Position numbers and translations under genes: made by a program | In this document: one piece after another, positions 15,424-23,425 of the stretch | Position numbering within the stretch: position 1 is the stretch's first letter | How the letters are laid out: the number at the start of each line of letters is the position of its first letter | The notes under the pieces: generated by a model | Databases searched by the model: none | What the model was told of the DNA's origin: nothing | The model's input: the letters and a program-made list of their open reading frames with translations, nothing else | Source: Bacteroidales bacterium | GTDB taxonomy: Bacteria; Bacteroidota; Bacteroidia; Bacteroidales; Muribaculaceae | Direction of reading: 5' to 3' | Length of the DNA: 64,000 nt | NCBI GenBank assembly: GCA_004553485.1 | Contig: SFLG01000002.1 | Coordinates: 1 to 64,000, forward strand

Positions 15424-16467
15424 ATGAGAGTGCAAGCAAAGACTGTCATCCTTGCGGCAACGCTGCTGACGGCACCGTGCACCTTCGCCTCCGGCTCGGA
15501 CAGCACCACGCTTGACGAGCCGAAGGCGGTGGAGCTCGCCGTACACGGCCAGTTCCGCGGACGCTACGAGATTGACACCGAAGACGGCTTCGGCCGTTTT
15601 CAGGTGCGCTATGCGCGCGTCAACGGCACGGCCACGCTCTACGGCATTTTCAAGGGCTTTGTCAACGTCGACTTCTGCGACCGCGGCTCGATACGCATCC
15701 TCGACGCCTGGGCCTCGGCCGACGTTACGCCGACCATAACGGCGCGTCTGGGCCAGTTCAGAATGCCCTTCGGCTACGAATGTGCGCTTGGCCCGGCGAC
15801 ATACGTCTTTGCCAACCGCGCCTTTGTGGGCAAATACATGGCCAACTACCGCGCCGTCGGCGCCGAGGTGGCCTGGAAGCCCTCGAAGCTGCCCTTCGAC
15901 CTTGCCGCCGGCATTTTTAGCCCGTACAACATCAGCGACCACAAAACCTGGACAAAGGCCTACGCCGGCTCGGTGCGTGCGCGCATCTACCTGGGCCCGG
16001 TGACCGTCAACACGGGTTTCCTCACCACGGCTCCGGACGGCGTGCGCCTCAACCTTGCCAACTTTGGCCTGCAGTACCGCCAGGGCGCCTTCTCGGCGGT
16101 GGCCGAGTATCTGTACCGCCACTATGCCCACGGCAGTCACCCCGCCACCCACGGCTATGTGGTCTACGGCGACTACAAGCACGCCATGAACACGCGCCTG
16201 TTCAACCGCTGGTCGGTGCAGGCTCGTGTCGACGGCATGACCCATTGCTGGACGAGCAGACGCGATGACAACGGCGAGATTGTCACCGAGCTTGACAATC
16301 CGCAGCGCAACCGCCTGACCCTCGGCGCCACCTTCAGCCACATCGGCTTCAAGGGCGTCGACTGCCACCTCCAGCTCAACTACGAGAAGTACTTCTGGGG
16401 CCATCATCACCCCGGAGGCATCGAAAACAACGACATAATCGTTGCCGAGCTGCAGCTGTGCTTCTGA
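15424..16467 (+). CDS. OprO/OprP-like outer-membrane porin
   Basis: The 347-residue protein begins with a signal peptide cut near residue 22 (after CTFA). It then shows alternating beta strands rich in Tyr, Arg and Gly and ends with a phenylalanine (LQLCF), as outer-membrane barrels do. FQVRYARVNGTATLYG and TARLGQFRMPFGYE match the phosphate-selective porin O/P superfamily, commonly seen in Bacteroidota. It is shorter than Pseudomonas OprO. The gene follows the MFS symporter by 14 nt. The solute it passes is unknown; cotranscription suggests the substrate of the symporter. Confidence 0.82.
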   Translation: MRVQAKTVILAATLLTAPCTFASGSDSTTLDEPKAVELAVHGQFRGRYEIDTEDGFGRFQVRYARVNGTATLYGIFKGFVNVDFCDRGSIRILDAWASADVTPTITARLGQFRMPFGYECALGPATYVFANRAFVGKYMANYRAVGAEVAWKPSKLPFDLAAGIFSPYNISDHKTWTKAYAGSVRARIYLGPVTVNTGFLTTAPDGVRLNLANFGLQYRQGAFSAVAEYLYRHYAHGSHPATHGYVVYGDYKHAMNTRLFNRWSVQARVDGMTHCWTSRRDDNGEIVTELDNPQRNRLTLGATFSHIGFKGVDCHLQLNYEKYFWGHHHPGGIENNDIIVAELQLCF

Positions 16468-16494
16468 AGCACCCGGCCAGCTATAGCTAAAGGG

Positions 16495-16548
16495 CTGCTA
16501 CAGCTACCTTAGCTAAATTAGCTATCTTAGCTATCTTAGCTACTTTGC
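16495..16548. repeat. Tandem array with 9-nt period (TAGCTA type)
   Basis: Six contiguous units: CTGCTACAG, CTACCTTAG, CTAAATTAG, CTATCTTAG, CTATCTTAG, CTACTTTGC. A partial CTATAGCTAA precedes them from about 16480. The array lies 3' of the porin gene. Related TAGCTA-based arrays are at 39091-39126 and 51849-51911. Confidence 0.85.
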
Positions 16549-16599
16549 CCTGTGGGCTGACGGGTCCACACTTGATTGCTCACGATAACCGCAGACAAT

Positions 16600-18030
16600 A
16601 TGCACATTTTCAACCAGGTTCTCCGCAGCGAACGGCAGCGTCGCACCGCTGTCGGGGGGCTTGTGGTCTATCTGGCCGTCACGGCGGCCCTGCGGGCAGC
16701 CTTGCCGGGGATGCCGCTTGTCTGGGTGGGGGTAATGTGGCTTATCGTCGTAACCGCCGTCCTGGCTTACGGGCGCACAAGAGCCTGTACCTGGCAGGGA
16801 ATGGCGGTGATGTATGTGGCCGCAACGCTCGTCAGCGCCGGCGTGATAGCCGATGTGTGGTACTACACCGTATACTCTGGCGGGACGGACAGCGCACCGG
16901 TGCTGCTCAACCCCGACGTCAACCGCCACTGGTCGCAAGCCGTTGATTTTCTGGAGAGTCCGGCCGAGTGGTTTATGAACATCCGGGCATTCTCGTATGT
17001 CCCCGCGGCCGTGATGTGGGTGTTCGGCTACTCCATCTCGGCCTGCTGCATTATCAGCATGGCCTTCCTGATGACGTCGCTGGTACAGGTGGCGGTGATA
17101 TGCCGCCGGCTGGGTCTGTCGCGCCGTCAGTGCACTGCGGCACTGATAGTTATGACCTGTCTGTGCTACTGGATGTCGATGGGATGCACGCTGCTGAAGG
17201 ACGCCATGTCGATATGTGCGATACTGCTTGCCGCACGCAGTATGCTCAAGGCTCGCCCGGGCGCGCTGCTGCTCGTGGCGGCATTGATGGGCGGACTGGC
17301 GCGGCCTCCCCTCTGCGGGATGATGGTGCTGGGCCTGGTGCTGACATTTCCGTTCAAGGCTCCCGACAAGGGCCGCATCGCGCTGGTGCGTCTTGTGTGG
17401 GCCGGCGTGTGCCTGTTGCCATGGTACGCCGCCAACCACATGGGCGTGTATACCTCGCCGGCAAACTACGCTGCCGTGCAGGAGTTAGTAAACAATATGT
17501 ATGTCGCACCGCAGCACTACGCTTATTATGAGCTGTTTGGCAACACCGGAACGATGCCGTTGTGGCAGCGGGTGCTGATGTTGCCGCTGTCGGCGTGCGT
17601 GCAGATGCTGGTGCCCTTTCCGTGGAACTGGCTGCGCGACCTCGAGTTCGGTCCGTCGTTTGTCTATGCCCACTTTGCCTATCCGCGATATATTTTCGAG
17701 GCCATATTCATATTTTTCGTGTTTATGAGCCGCGACTACTGGCAACGCTATTCCTCAGACAGCAAGCGTGTTACGCTGTATATGCTGGCGGTGTGGGGCC
17801 TGCTGTGCTGGCTGTCGTCCTGCGTTATCTACGGCGGTACGGTCTCGCGCTACGGCCTGTCGGCGGTGGCGCTGATGGCGCCGGCGGTGGTGGTGTGCCT
17901 GAGCGACTATGGCCGGCGACGCGCCTTCCGCATCTGGCTCACCGTCTTTGCCGTGACGATGCTGGTGGTGCTGTGCGTGGCCTACCGGCTGCAGATGTCG
18001 GCGCTAAACGGGCCTAATCCGCTGGCGTAG
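16600..18030 (+). CDS. Polytopic membrane protein of a polysaccharide-like cluster
   Basis: The 476-residue protein has about 11-12 membrane helices and a loop with paired Tyr and Trp residues (VADVWYYTVYSGG-like) after helix 3. It resembles large glycan-assembly membrane proteins (EpsG / O-antigen polymerase or GT-C-like) only in general shape, and no family motif was found with certainty. ATG at 16600 is preferred to a TTG eight codons upstream. The glycosyltransferase-2 gene starts 23 nt after it, and two more surface-glycan-type genes follow, so a role in exported glycan assembly is an inference from context. Confidence 0.6.
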   Translation: MHIFNQVLRSERQRRTAVGGLVVYLAVTAALRAALPGMPLVWVGVMWLIVVTAVLAYGRTRACTWQGMAVMYVAATLVSAGVIADVWYYTVYSGGTDSAPVLLNPDVNRHWSQAVDFLESPAEWFMNIRAFSYVPAAVMWVFGYSISACCIISMAFLMTSLVQVAVICRRLGLSRRQCTAALIVMTCLCYWMSMGCTLLKDAMSICAILLAARSMLKARPGALLLVAALMGGLARPPLCGMMVLGLVLTFPFKAPDKGRIALVRLVWAGVCLLPWYAANHMGVYTSPANYAAVQELVNNMYVAPQHYAYYELFGNTGTMPLWQRVLMLPLSACVQMLVPFPWNWLRDLEFGPSFVYAHFAYPRYIFEAIFIFFVFMSRDYWQRYSSDSKRVTLYMLAVWGLLCWLSSCVIYGGTVSRYGLSAVALMAPAVVVCLSDYGRRRAFRIWLTVFAVTMLVVLCVAYRLQMSALNGPNPLA

Positions 18031-18053
18031 TAATAGGAATGACGGGGAAGTAT

Positions 18054-18866
18054 ATGAAAGTCAGCATAATAACCATAACGCGCAACAACCTCGCCGGACT
18101 GAAAAAGACCGTCACCTCGGTGCGCGCCCAGAGGGTGGGGGACGTTGACGGCTCGGCCCCGGACAGGGCGCCGGAGGCCGGAAACGCTGCCGATAGCTCC
18201 CCGTTGCCGGATATTGAAATAGAGCACATCGTCGTGGACGGTGAGAGTACTGACGGCACGGCTCAGTGGCTTGATAACCAGGATGATATTAAATTGGTGA
18301 CGGCTCTTCCGCGAGGCGTCTACCACGCCATCAACCGCGGCATGGAAGTTGCCGGGGGCGATGTGCTGATGCTTCTGCATGCGGGCGACACTTTCACCTC
18401 TGACAGCATCGTGCGACAGGTGGCGCGGCAGTTCGCCGACCCGTCGCTCGACTTCCTTTTCGGCGATCTCCACTACGTCGACGCCAAGGGTCGCACGGTG
18501 CGCCGCTACAGCGGCTCGCACGGCAGCCTGGAGGCCCTTCTGCACGGCTATGCCCCGCCGCACCCCACTCTGGCGGTGAGGATGAGCACGCAGCGCAGCG
18601 TGGGGCAGTACAGCGAGGACTATGTCATAGCTGCCGATTTTGAAATGTTTGGCCGGTTTTTTTGCCGCCCCGACATTAAATATCTATATTTGTCGCTGGA
18701 TATGGTGGAAATGGAGGCCGGCGGCATCTCGTCGTCGGTCGTCAGCCGCCTGTGGATCAACAACCGCGAGAAGCTGCGGGCCCTGCGCCGATGTGGCCTG
18801 CCGGCATCGATGCCGCGGGTGTTGTCACATTATTTATATATCATCAGAAACCAATGGAAGAAATAG
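18054..18866 (+). CDS. Glycosyltransferase family 2 protein
   Basis: The protein (270 residues from ATG 18054) starts with the GT-A signature KVSIITITRNN and has VVDGESTDGT at about 61-70, ALPRGVYHAINRGMEVAGG near 87-105 and LLHAGDTF for the metal-binding DxD-type loop. It probably moves a sugar from a nucleotide donor to a growing glycan on the cytoplasmic side of the membrane. Residues about 27-53 are a low-complexity insert rich in Asp, Ala and Pro between the first strand-helix and the VVDGES block, where homologues have a tight turn. The end overlaps the next gene by 13 nt. Confidence 0.88.
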   Translation: MKVSIITITRNNLAGLKKTVTSVRAQRVGDVDGSAPDRAPEAGNAADSSPLPDIEIEHIVVDGESTDGTAQWLDNQDDIKLVTALPRGVYHAINRGMEVAGGDVLMLLHAGDTFTSDSIVRQVARQFADPSLDFLFGDLHYVDAKGRTVRRYSGSHGSLEALLHGYAPPHPTLAVRMSTQRSVGQYSEDYVIAADFEMFGRFFCRPDIKYLYLSLDMVEMEAGGISSSVVSRLWINNREKLRALRRCGLPASMPRVLSHYLYIIRNQWKK

Positions 18867-19645
18867 ACGAAATTCTCGAAGTAGCCGCGCCTGACGCCGA
18901 AGCCAAGCGCAAACGCGTCGCCCTGGTATATTGCCCCGACCGTGCCTTTCTGGCGCCCTATATGGAAGCCGCCTTTGGCAGCGGAACACGCGTCATCGTG
19001 GCCGAAAAGCTGCCGCAGGCGATGCCCGAAGGCGTGGAGCCGGCCATAATGATTTCGTCAACAGAGATTTACGCCTGCCGCGAGGGACGCAACATCGACG
19101 AGACGCACCCCGTGGACGAGTCGTCGCCGTGGTTTGCCCGCGAGAGCGACTTCGGCACCCTCTGCCGCGACGCCGGCGTGCCGTGCGCCATACTGCGCTG
19201 CGCCCACGTCGTCGGGACGGGGATGACGGGCTTCCCGATGTGGCTGGCCGTCGGAATTGATGCGGGCTGGCTGGTACACGTGCGTGGCAACGACGCTGCC
19301 ATCTCGGTTGTCCACGCCATAGACACCGCCGCCATTGCCGCTATTGTTTCGTCCAAACTGCTTGCGGGACAGACATTTGAGCCGATGAATATCACTGACG
19401 GCACCACTACCCGCGTCGACGACCTCATCGACGCCCTGGCTTTCCGCATCAACGACAAGCGCGTATGGACCCTCGGCGGCTTCCTCGCCCGCGTCGCCAC
19501 GCGCTTCTACGACAAATCGCGCCTGCGCGAGATGACCACCACTCTTACCTTTGACGACGCCCGCCAGATTGCCGCCACCGACCTCTACCCTCTCCACCCG
19601 GTCACTGAATATCTCCGCACTCACGACTACACCGCTGATGACTGA
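18854..19645 (+). CDS. SDR-like (sugar epimerase-type) protein without a glycine-rich loop
   Basis: Read from ATG 18854, overlapping the glycosyltransferase by 13 nt, the protein has 263 residues. The middle and C-terminal parts look like an extended short-chain dehydrogenase: MISSTEIYACREG with the Ser-Thr-x-x-Tyr style block, DETHPVDESSPW, LRCAHVVGTGM, a VHAIDTAAI block and EPMNITDG. The N-terminal GxxGxxG dinucleotide loop is absent, and the YxxxK catalytic pair is not seen after the ESDFG segment. It could be a degenerate epimerase or a partner protein. A short hairpin (19632-19651) covers the stop codon. Confidence 0.6.
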   Translation: MEEIDEILEVAAPDAEAKRKRVALVYCPDRAFLAPYMEAAFGSGTRVIVAEKLPQAMPEGVEPAIMISSTEIYACREGRNIDETHPVDESSPWFARESDFGTLCRDAGVPCAILRCAHVVGTGMTGFPMWLAVGIDAGWLVHVRGNDAAISVVHAIDTAAIAAIVSSKLLAGQTFEPMNITDGTTTRVDDLIDALAFRINDKRVWTLGGFLARVATRFYDKSRLREMTTTLTFDDARQIAATDLYPLHPVTEYLRTHDYTADD

Positions 19646-19753
19646 CAGCGGTCGCATTGGGTGGGCCACGCAGGGTTATTTTTGGTGTGTGCCGGCTTAC
19701 TGCGTTGCGCTTTGTTTAGATATTGATAGATAAACAGTTATAACTTGACTTAT

Positions 19754-20590
19754 ATGAGTTTGCAAAAGTTTTTTGGCGATTTGGGCGCGTCGGTGAAGGG
19801 CGCGGGCAAGATGCTTGTGCTCAGCCGGCGGGCATCGCTCAGAGCTGTCGGGCACGACAGGCCGCTTGTGGTATTGGGCAACGGGCCGTCGCTAAACAAG
19901 ACTCTCGAAGAGCAGCGCGAGCGGCTGGCCGGGTGCGACCTGATGGCGGTGAACTTCGCCGCCAATGCTCCGGTGTTCAGCGAGTTGCATCCGAGATATT
20001 ACATCCTGGCCGATCCGTTCTTTTTCAGCGGGAAGGATGCCGAGAATCTTGTTAAGCTGTGGCGCGGACTCGCGCAGGTCGACTGGCCGATGAGTCTGCT
20101 CGTGCCGGTGGAGATGCGTAAAAAGGCGGAGGCTCTGGTGGCCGGAAATACAAACATCAACGTGCTGACATTCAATGCGGTGGGTGTCGAGGGTTTTGGC
20201 TGTTTCCGCAATATGGCCTACGGCTCGCGCCTAGCGATGCCCAGGCCGCGCAACGTGCTCATTCCTGCCATAATGTGCGGGATATGGCTCGGTTACTCAA
20301 CGATTTACATTGCCGGCGCCGACCACAGCTGGATGCAGACGATTTATGTCGACGACAACAACCACGTCGTCAGCGTGCAGCCGCACTTCTACAGCGACTC
20401 GGAGCAGGAGCGCGCGCGCGTGTATGCCGAGTATGAGGGTTATCGCCTTCACGACATTGTCCACAGCTTTTATGTGGCCTTCCGTGCCTATCACGACATA
20501 CGCGCCTTTGCCGACCACCGCGGGGTCAGCATCGTCAACATCACCCCCGGCGATGAGGCCGATTTCTATACTACAAAAATCCTAAAATAA
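19754..20590 (+). CDS. DUF115/GT42-like Rossmann protein of the glycan cluster
   Basis: The 278-residue protein (ATG 19754) has a VVLGNGPSLNKT block near residue 38 and a CGIWLGYSTIYIAGADHSW block near 180-198. Both recall the MptE-like DUF115 family and the GT42 sialyltransferases, which share GNGPSL and an (I/L)YLSGxD strand. HPRYYILADPFFF lies between them. The last residues, DEADFYTTKILK, are polar. The position at the end of a run with a membrane protein, a GT2 and an SDR-like gene suggests sugar transfer or sugar-phosphate handling. Which of the two families applies cannot be decided by eye. Confidence 0.65.
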   Translation: MSLQKFFGDLGASVKGAGKMLVLSRRASLRAVGHDRPLVVLGNGPSLNKTLEEQRERLAGCDLMAVNFAANAPVFSELHPRYYILADPFFFSGKDAENLVKLWRGLAQVDWPMSLLVPVEMRKKAEALVAGNTNINVLTFNAVGVEGFGCFRNMAYGSRLAMPRPRNVLIPAIMCGIWLGYSTIYIAGADHSWMQTIYVDDNNHVVSVQPHFYSDSEQERARVYAEYEGYRLHDIVHSFYVAFRAYHDIRAFADHRGVSIVNITPGDEADFYTTKILK

Positions 20591-20730
20591 TAACCTTGAA
20601 TCTTAGACCTAAATAATTATTTATCTTAATGCGGGACAAAGTTACTCAATGTGCATTAGACAACCTACGGTTTTAAGAACAAATATAGATGCAAATGAAA
20701 AAATATTTTGCCCTTCCCGTTCATTAACAG

Positions 20731-22362
20731 TTAATTATCTGATGTGCCTGAAGACTCAAATATAAGTTTTGTGTCAGGGATTTCATATATTTTGCGCACC
20801 TTTTCCTCAAAGTTTTCGCGGTCGAGGGCACGTCCTTTGAGGCGCGTGCGGTAGGTGTAGACGGTGTTGAGCGAGAGACCGAGAAATCGTGCCAGACGCG
20901 TGCTGTCCGAGATGCCGCTTATCATCAGTGCCAGCATGCGCAGCTCGGCCGACAGGGAGGCTCCTTCGGCGATGGGGGCGAAGCGCTGGTCGGGCAGTAG
21001 CAGCTCGTTGACGCGGGCGACGAAGTCGGGATGGAGGTTGATGAAGGCGTTGTCGAAGACGGTGTAGAAGTTTTGCAGCTGTTTCTGCACAATGTCGTTG
21101 TTCTCGACCATGCGCAGCAGGTCGCGCACCTGCGAGGTCTTGATTTTGCGTGCGGCGACGCGGTTGAAGTTTTCGATGGAGTCGATGTTGCCGGCGCAGA
21201 TTTCGAGCATGCGGGCGATATAGGTGTCTTTGGAGATGTTGGCGCGCGCCAGGCTCACTTCGAGCTTGCGGCGACGCCGGCGGCTGCGGATGAGGAAGGC
21301 GGCGATGACGGAGAGGGTGATGGCGAAGACGGCCAGAACGACCACCAGCGCTATCATAAAGCGGCGGCTCTTTTGCGCGCGCTCCTCAGCTGTTTTGATG
21401 ACCAGGGGGAGGGCCTCGGCGGCTTCGAGGGCGCGGATGCGTGCGCCGGCTGCCACCGAGCGGTTGAGGTTGGCGGTGAGGTAGCGGTAGGCGCGCTCAT
21501 TGTCTTCGCGGTCCGACATCAGCTTGCCCAGGCGGTGCAGCGATGTTGTCTCGTTCTTGCCCTGGACGATGTCGGCGATGGACGACAGGGCGTAATAGCG
21601 CGCGGCGTTGTCGGTGTCGCCCTCGTTGTGGTAGCCCTCGGCAAGCAGCGAGGCGGCAAGGGGGAGGTAGCCGTTTGTCAGCGACATGGTGTCGACGATG
21701 CCGTGCAGGCCTTTGATTGTTTGGTCGCCCGTGGCTTTGCTGCCGCCCTGCTTGATGGAGCGCCAATAGGGGTAGAAGGTCGCGGCGGCGCGTCGGCTGT
21801 TGTCGTCGAGGTAGGTCATCACCGAGTCCATGGCGACATCGGCGAGGCGCATGTTGGCGGAGACCACCGAGTCGGGGAAGCCGGGCGAGGCGGCGTTCTG
21901 AAAGATGAGGTGGCGCGAGTAGTAGTACTTGCGGCGCAGGCGGTCGGGCAGTGTGGACGGTTCGATGCTCTCGATGCCGGTGATGGCCTGGTGCAGCAGT
22001 CCCTTGTAGGGGAGGATGCACAGCTGGGCCATGCGCAGCATGAGGTACGGATCACGGTCGTCGTTGATACGCGCGACCTGCATGCCCAGGTCGTAGTAGC
22101 GCAAGGCCGAGTCGACATCGACGTGCGAGTACATGTCGCCGATTTCGAGGTAGCGCAGGGCGCGGTGCTCGATGGGCTTGTTAAGCAGCTTTTTCTTTTG
22201 CTCAAAGATGCGGTTGCGGACCGCGGCTTCGTATTCGCCGCTGTGTTTGATGTAGTTGTCCAGCGAGTCGAGAACGTCGTTGACGGGCAGCGCGGACCAG
22301 TCGGTGCGCGCATAAGTAATATTCGCCAACGACACGAGCAAGACAAGGATGAGATGCTTCAT
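20731..22362 (-). CDS. DUF6377 domain membrane-anchored regulator-like protein
   Basis: The 543-residue protein has a signal peptide (about 1-19), a helical TPR-like region (about 40-310) containing EHRALRYLEIGDMYSHVDVDSALRYY-type repeats, one membrane helix at about 335-358 followed by a basic stretch, and a cytoplasmic coiled and C-terminal region. Near 495-515 GISDSTRLARFLGLSLNTVYTYR resembles a LuxR-type helix-turn-helix. This is the layout of Bacteroidales DUF6377 proteins, thought to sense extracytoplasmic state and control transcription. Start ATG 22362 is used instead of a TTG three codons earlier. No target operon is adjacent. Confidence 0.82.
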   Translation of the reverse strand: MKHLILVLLVSLANITYARTDWSALPVNDVLDSLDNYIKHSGEYEAAVRNRIFEQKKKLLNKPIEHRALRYLEIGDMYSHVDVDSALRYYDLGMQVARINDDRDPYLMLRMAQLCILPYKGLLHQAITGIESIEPSTLPDRLRRKYYYSRHLIFQNAASPGFPDSVVSANMRLADVAMDSVMTYLDDNSRRAAATFYPYWRSIKQGGSKATGDQTIKGLHGIVDTMSLTNGYLPLAASLLAEGYHNEGDTDNAARYYALSSIADIVQGKNETTSLHRLGKLMSDREDNERAYRYLTANLNRSVAAGARIRALEAAEALPLVIKTAEERAQKSRRFMIALVVVLAVFAITLSVIAAFLIRSRRRRRKLEVSLARANISKDTYIARMLEICAGNIDSIENFNRVAARKIKTSQVRDLLRMVENNDIVQKQLQNFYTVFDNAFINLHPDFVARVNELLLPDQRFAPIAEGASLSAELRMLALMISGISDSTRLARFLGLSLNTVYTYRTRLKGRALDRENFEEKVRKIYEIPDTKLIFESSGTSDN

Positions 22363-22472
22363 TTGATGCAAAAGACGTAATTACTTTAGAATTTAAGGCC
22401 GTGATTAGTTAAGACAGTAATTTTTAAGGCCGTAAGAAAAAGGTAAGGAACGCCGTTCTGGCATTTCTATCG

Positions 22473-22503
22473 CAAAATTAAGGCCGCCCGGGCAAAAATG
22501 CAA
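22473..22503 (-). promoter_or_regulatory. Bacteroidota-type promoter for the DUF6377 gene
   Basis: TTG at 22501-22503 and TAATTTTG at 22473-22480 on the minus strand, spaced by 20 nt, about 110 nt upstream of the start. Confidence 0.6.
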
Positions 22504-22581
22504 GGGCGGCGGCCAAAAGTACAATAAAATTCACGAATGGTATAGCAATATGCTATTTGGGGGGGGCAGGGGGCGGGTACG

Positions 22582-22607
22582 GTTATCGGTCGAGCTCGAC
22601 CGATAAC
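22582..22607. repeat. Perfect 26-bp palindrome, copy 1
   Basis: Arms of 13 nt, GTTATCGGTCGAG and its exact complement, meet without a loop, 29 nt beyond the end of xth. A near-identical copy (one mismatch) lies at 42209-42234, overlapping the end of exbD. Confidence 0.85.
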
Positions 22608-22635
22608 GGTGACGGCACGGGGGCCGAGCCGGTGG

Positions 22636-23358
22636 TCAGTCGGTGAGGGTGATGCTGACGGGGCAGTGGTCCGAGCCGAGAATGTCGGTGTGGATGCGGG
22701 CTTGGGAGAGGCGGGGGAGGAGGCGGTTGGAGATGAGGAAGTAGTCGATGCGCCAGCCTACGTTCTTCTCGCGGGCGCGGTCGGGGTGCAGGTACCTGAA
22801 TGTGTCGGTAAATCCGGCGTCGAGGAGGCGGCTGAAGGCGTCGCGCTCGCTATCGGTGAAGCCGGCGTTGTTGTGGTTGGTGTCGGGGTTTTTCAGGTCA
22901 ATCTCGCAGTGTGCCACGTTCATGTCGCCGCAGATTATCACCGGTTTGACGGCGTCGAGGCGGCAGACGTAGTCGCGGAAGGCGTCCTCCCACTCCATGC
23001 GGTAGGACAGGCGCGCCAGCTTGGTCTGCGAGTTGGGGGTGTAGACGTTGACGAGGTAGAAGTCGTCAAACTCCAGCGTGAGCACGCGTCCCTCGTGGTC
23101 GTGCTCGTCCACGCCGATGCCGCGGGTGACGTTGAGGGGATGGCGCAGGGTGTAGATGCCGGTGCCCGAGTAGCCCTTCTTCTCGGCCACGTTCCAGAAA
23201 TGTTCATATCCGTCTAGGGGCATCTCGCTCACCTCCGTCGAGAGCTTTGTCTCCTGCAGACAGAAGATGTCGGCTCCGGAGTTGCGCAGGATGTCCTCAA
23301 AGCCTTTGTCCATAACGGCCCGCAGGCCATTGACGTTCCACGAGAAAAGAGTAATCAT
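22636..23358 (-). CDS. xth: Exodeoxyribonuclease III / AP endonuclease with an internal deletion
   Basis: ExoIII cuts at abasic sites and removes nucleotides 3' to 5' in base excision repair. The 240-residue protein has metal and catalytic residues Asn8, Glu36, Asp145, Asn147, Asp230 and His231. After HPDR (191-194) it jumps directly to AREKNVGWRIDYF. Relatives have about 12 residues in between, containing a conserved WWSY-type aromatic cluster that lines the abasic-site pocket in this family (FWTY in human APE1). The deletion is in frame at about genomic 22776. tdh lies 67 nt upstream on the same strand. Activity may be reduced. Confidence 0.85.
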   Translation of the reverse strand: MITLFSWNVNGLRAVMDKGFEDILRNSGADIFCLQETKLSTEVSEMPLDGYEHFWNVAEKKGYSGTGIYTLRHPLNVTRGIGVDEHDHEGRVLTLEFDDFYLVNVYTPNSQTKLARLSYRMEWEDAFRDYVCRLDAVKPVIICGDMNVAHCEIDLKNPDTNHNNAGFTDSERDAFSRLLDAGFTDTFRYLHPDRAREKNVGWRIDYFLISNRLLPRLSQARIHTDILGSDHCPVSITLTD

Positions 23359-23425
23359 TTGCTTGAAGTTTGACTGTTTGACAAAAATATGCCGGGAGGG
23401 GTGGGGCAGGGCGCACCGCTGCCGT

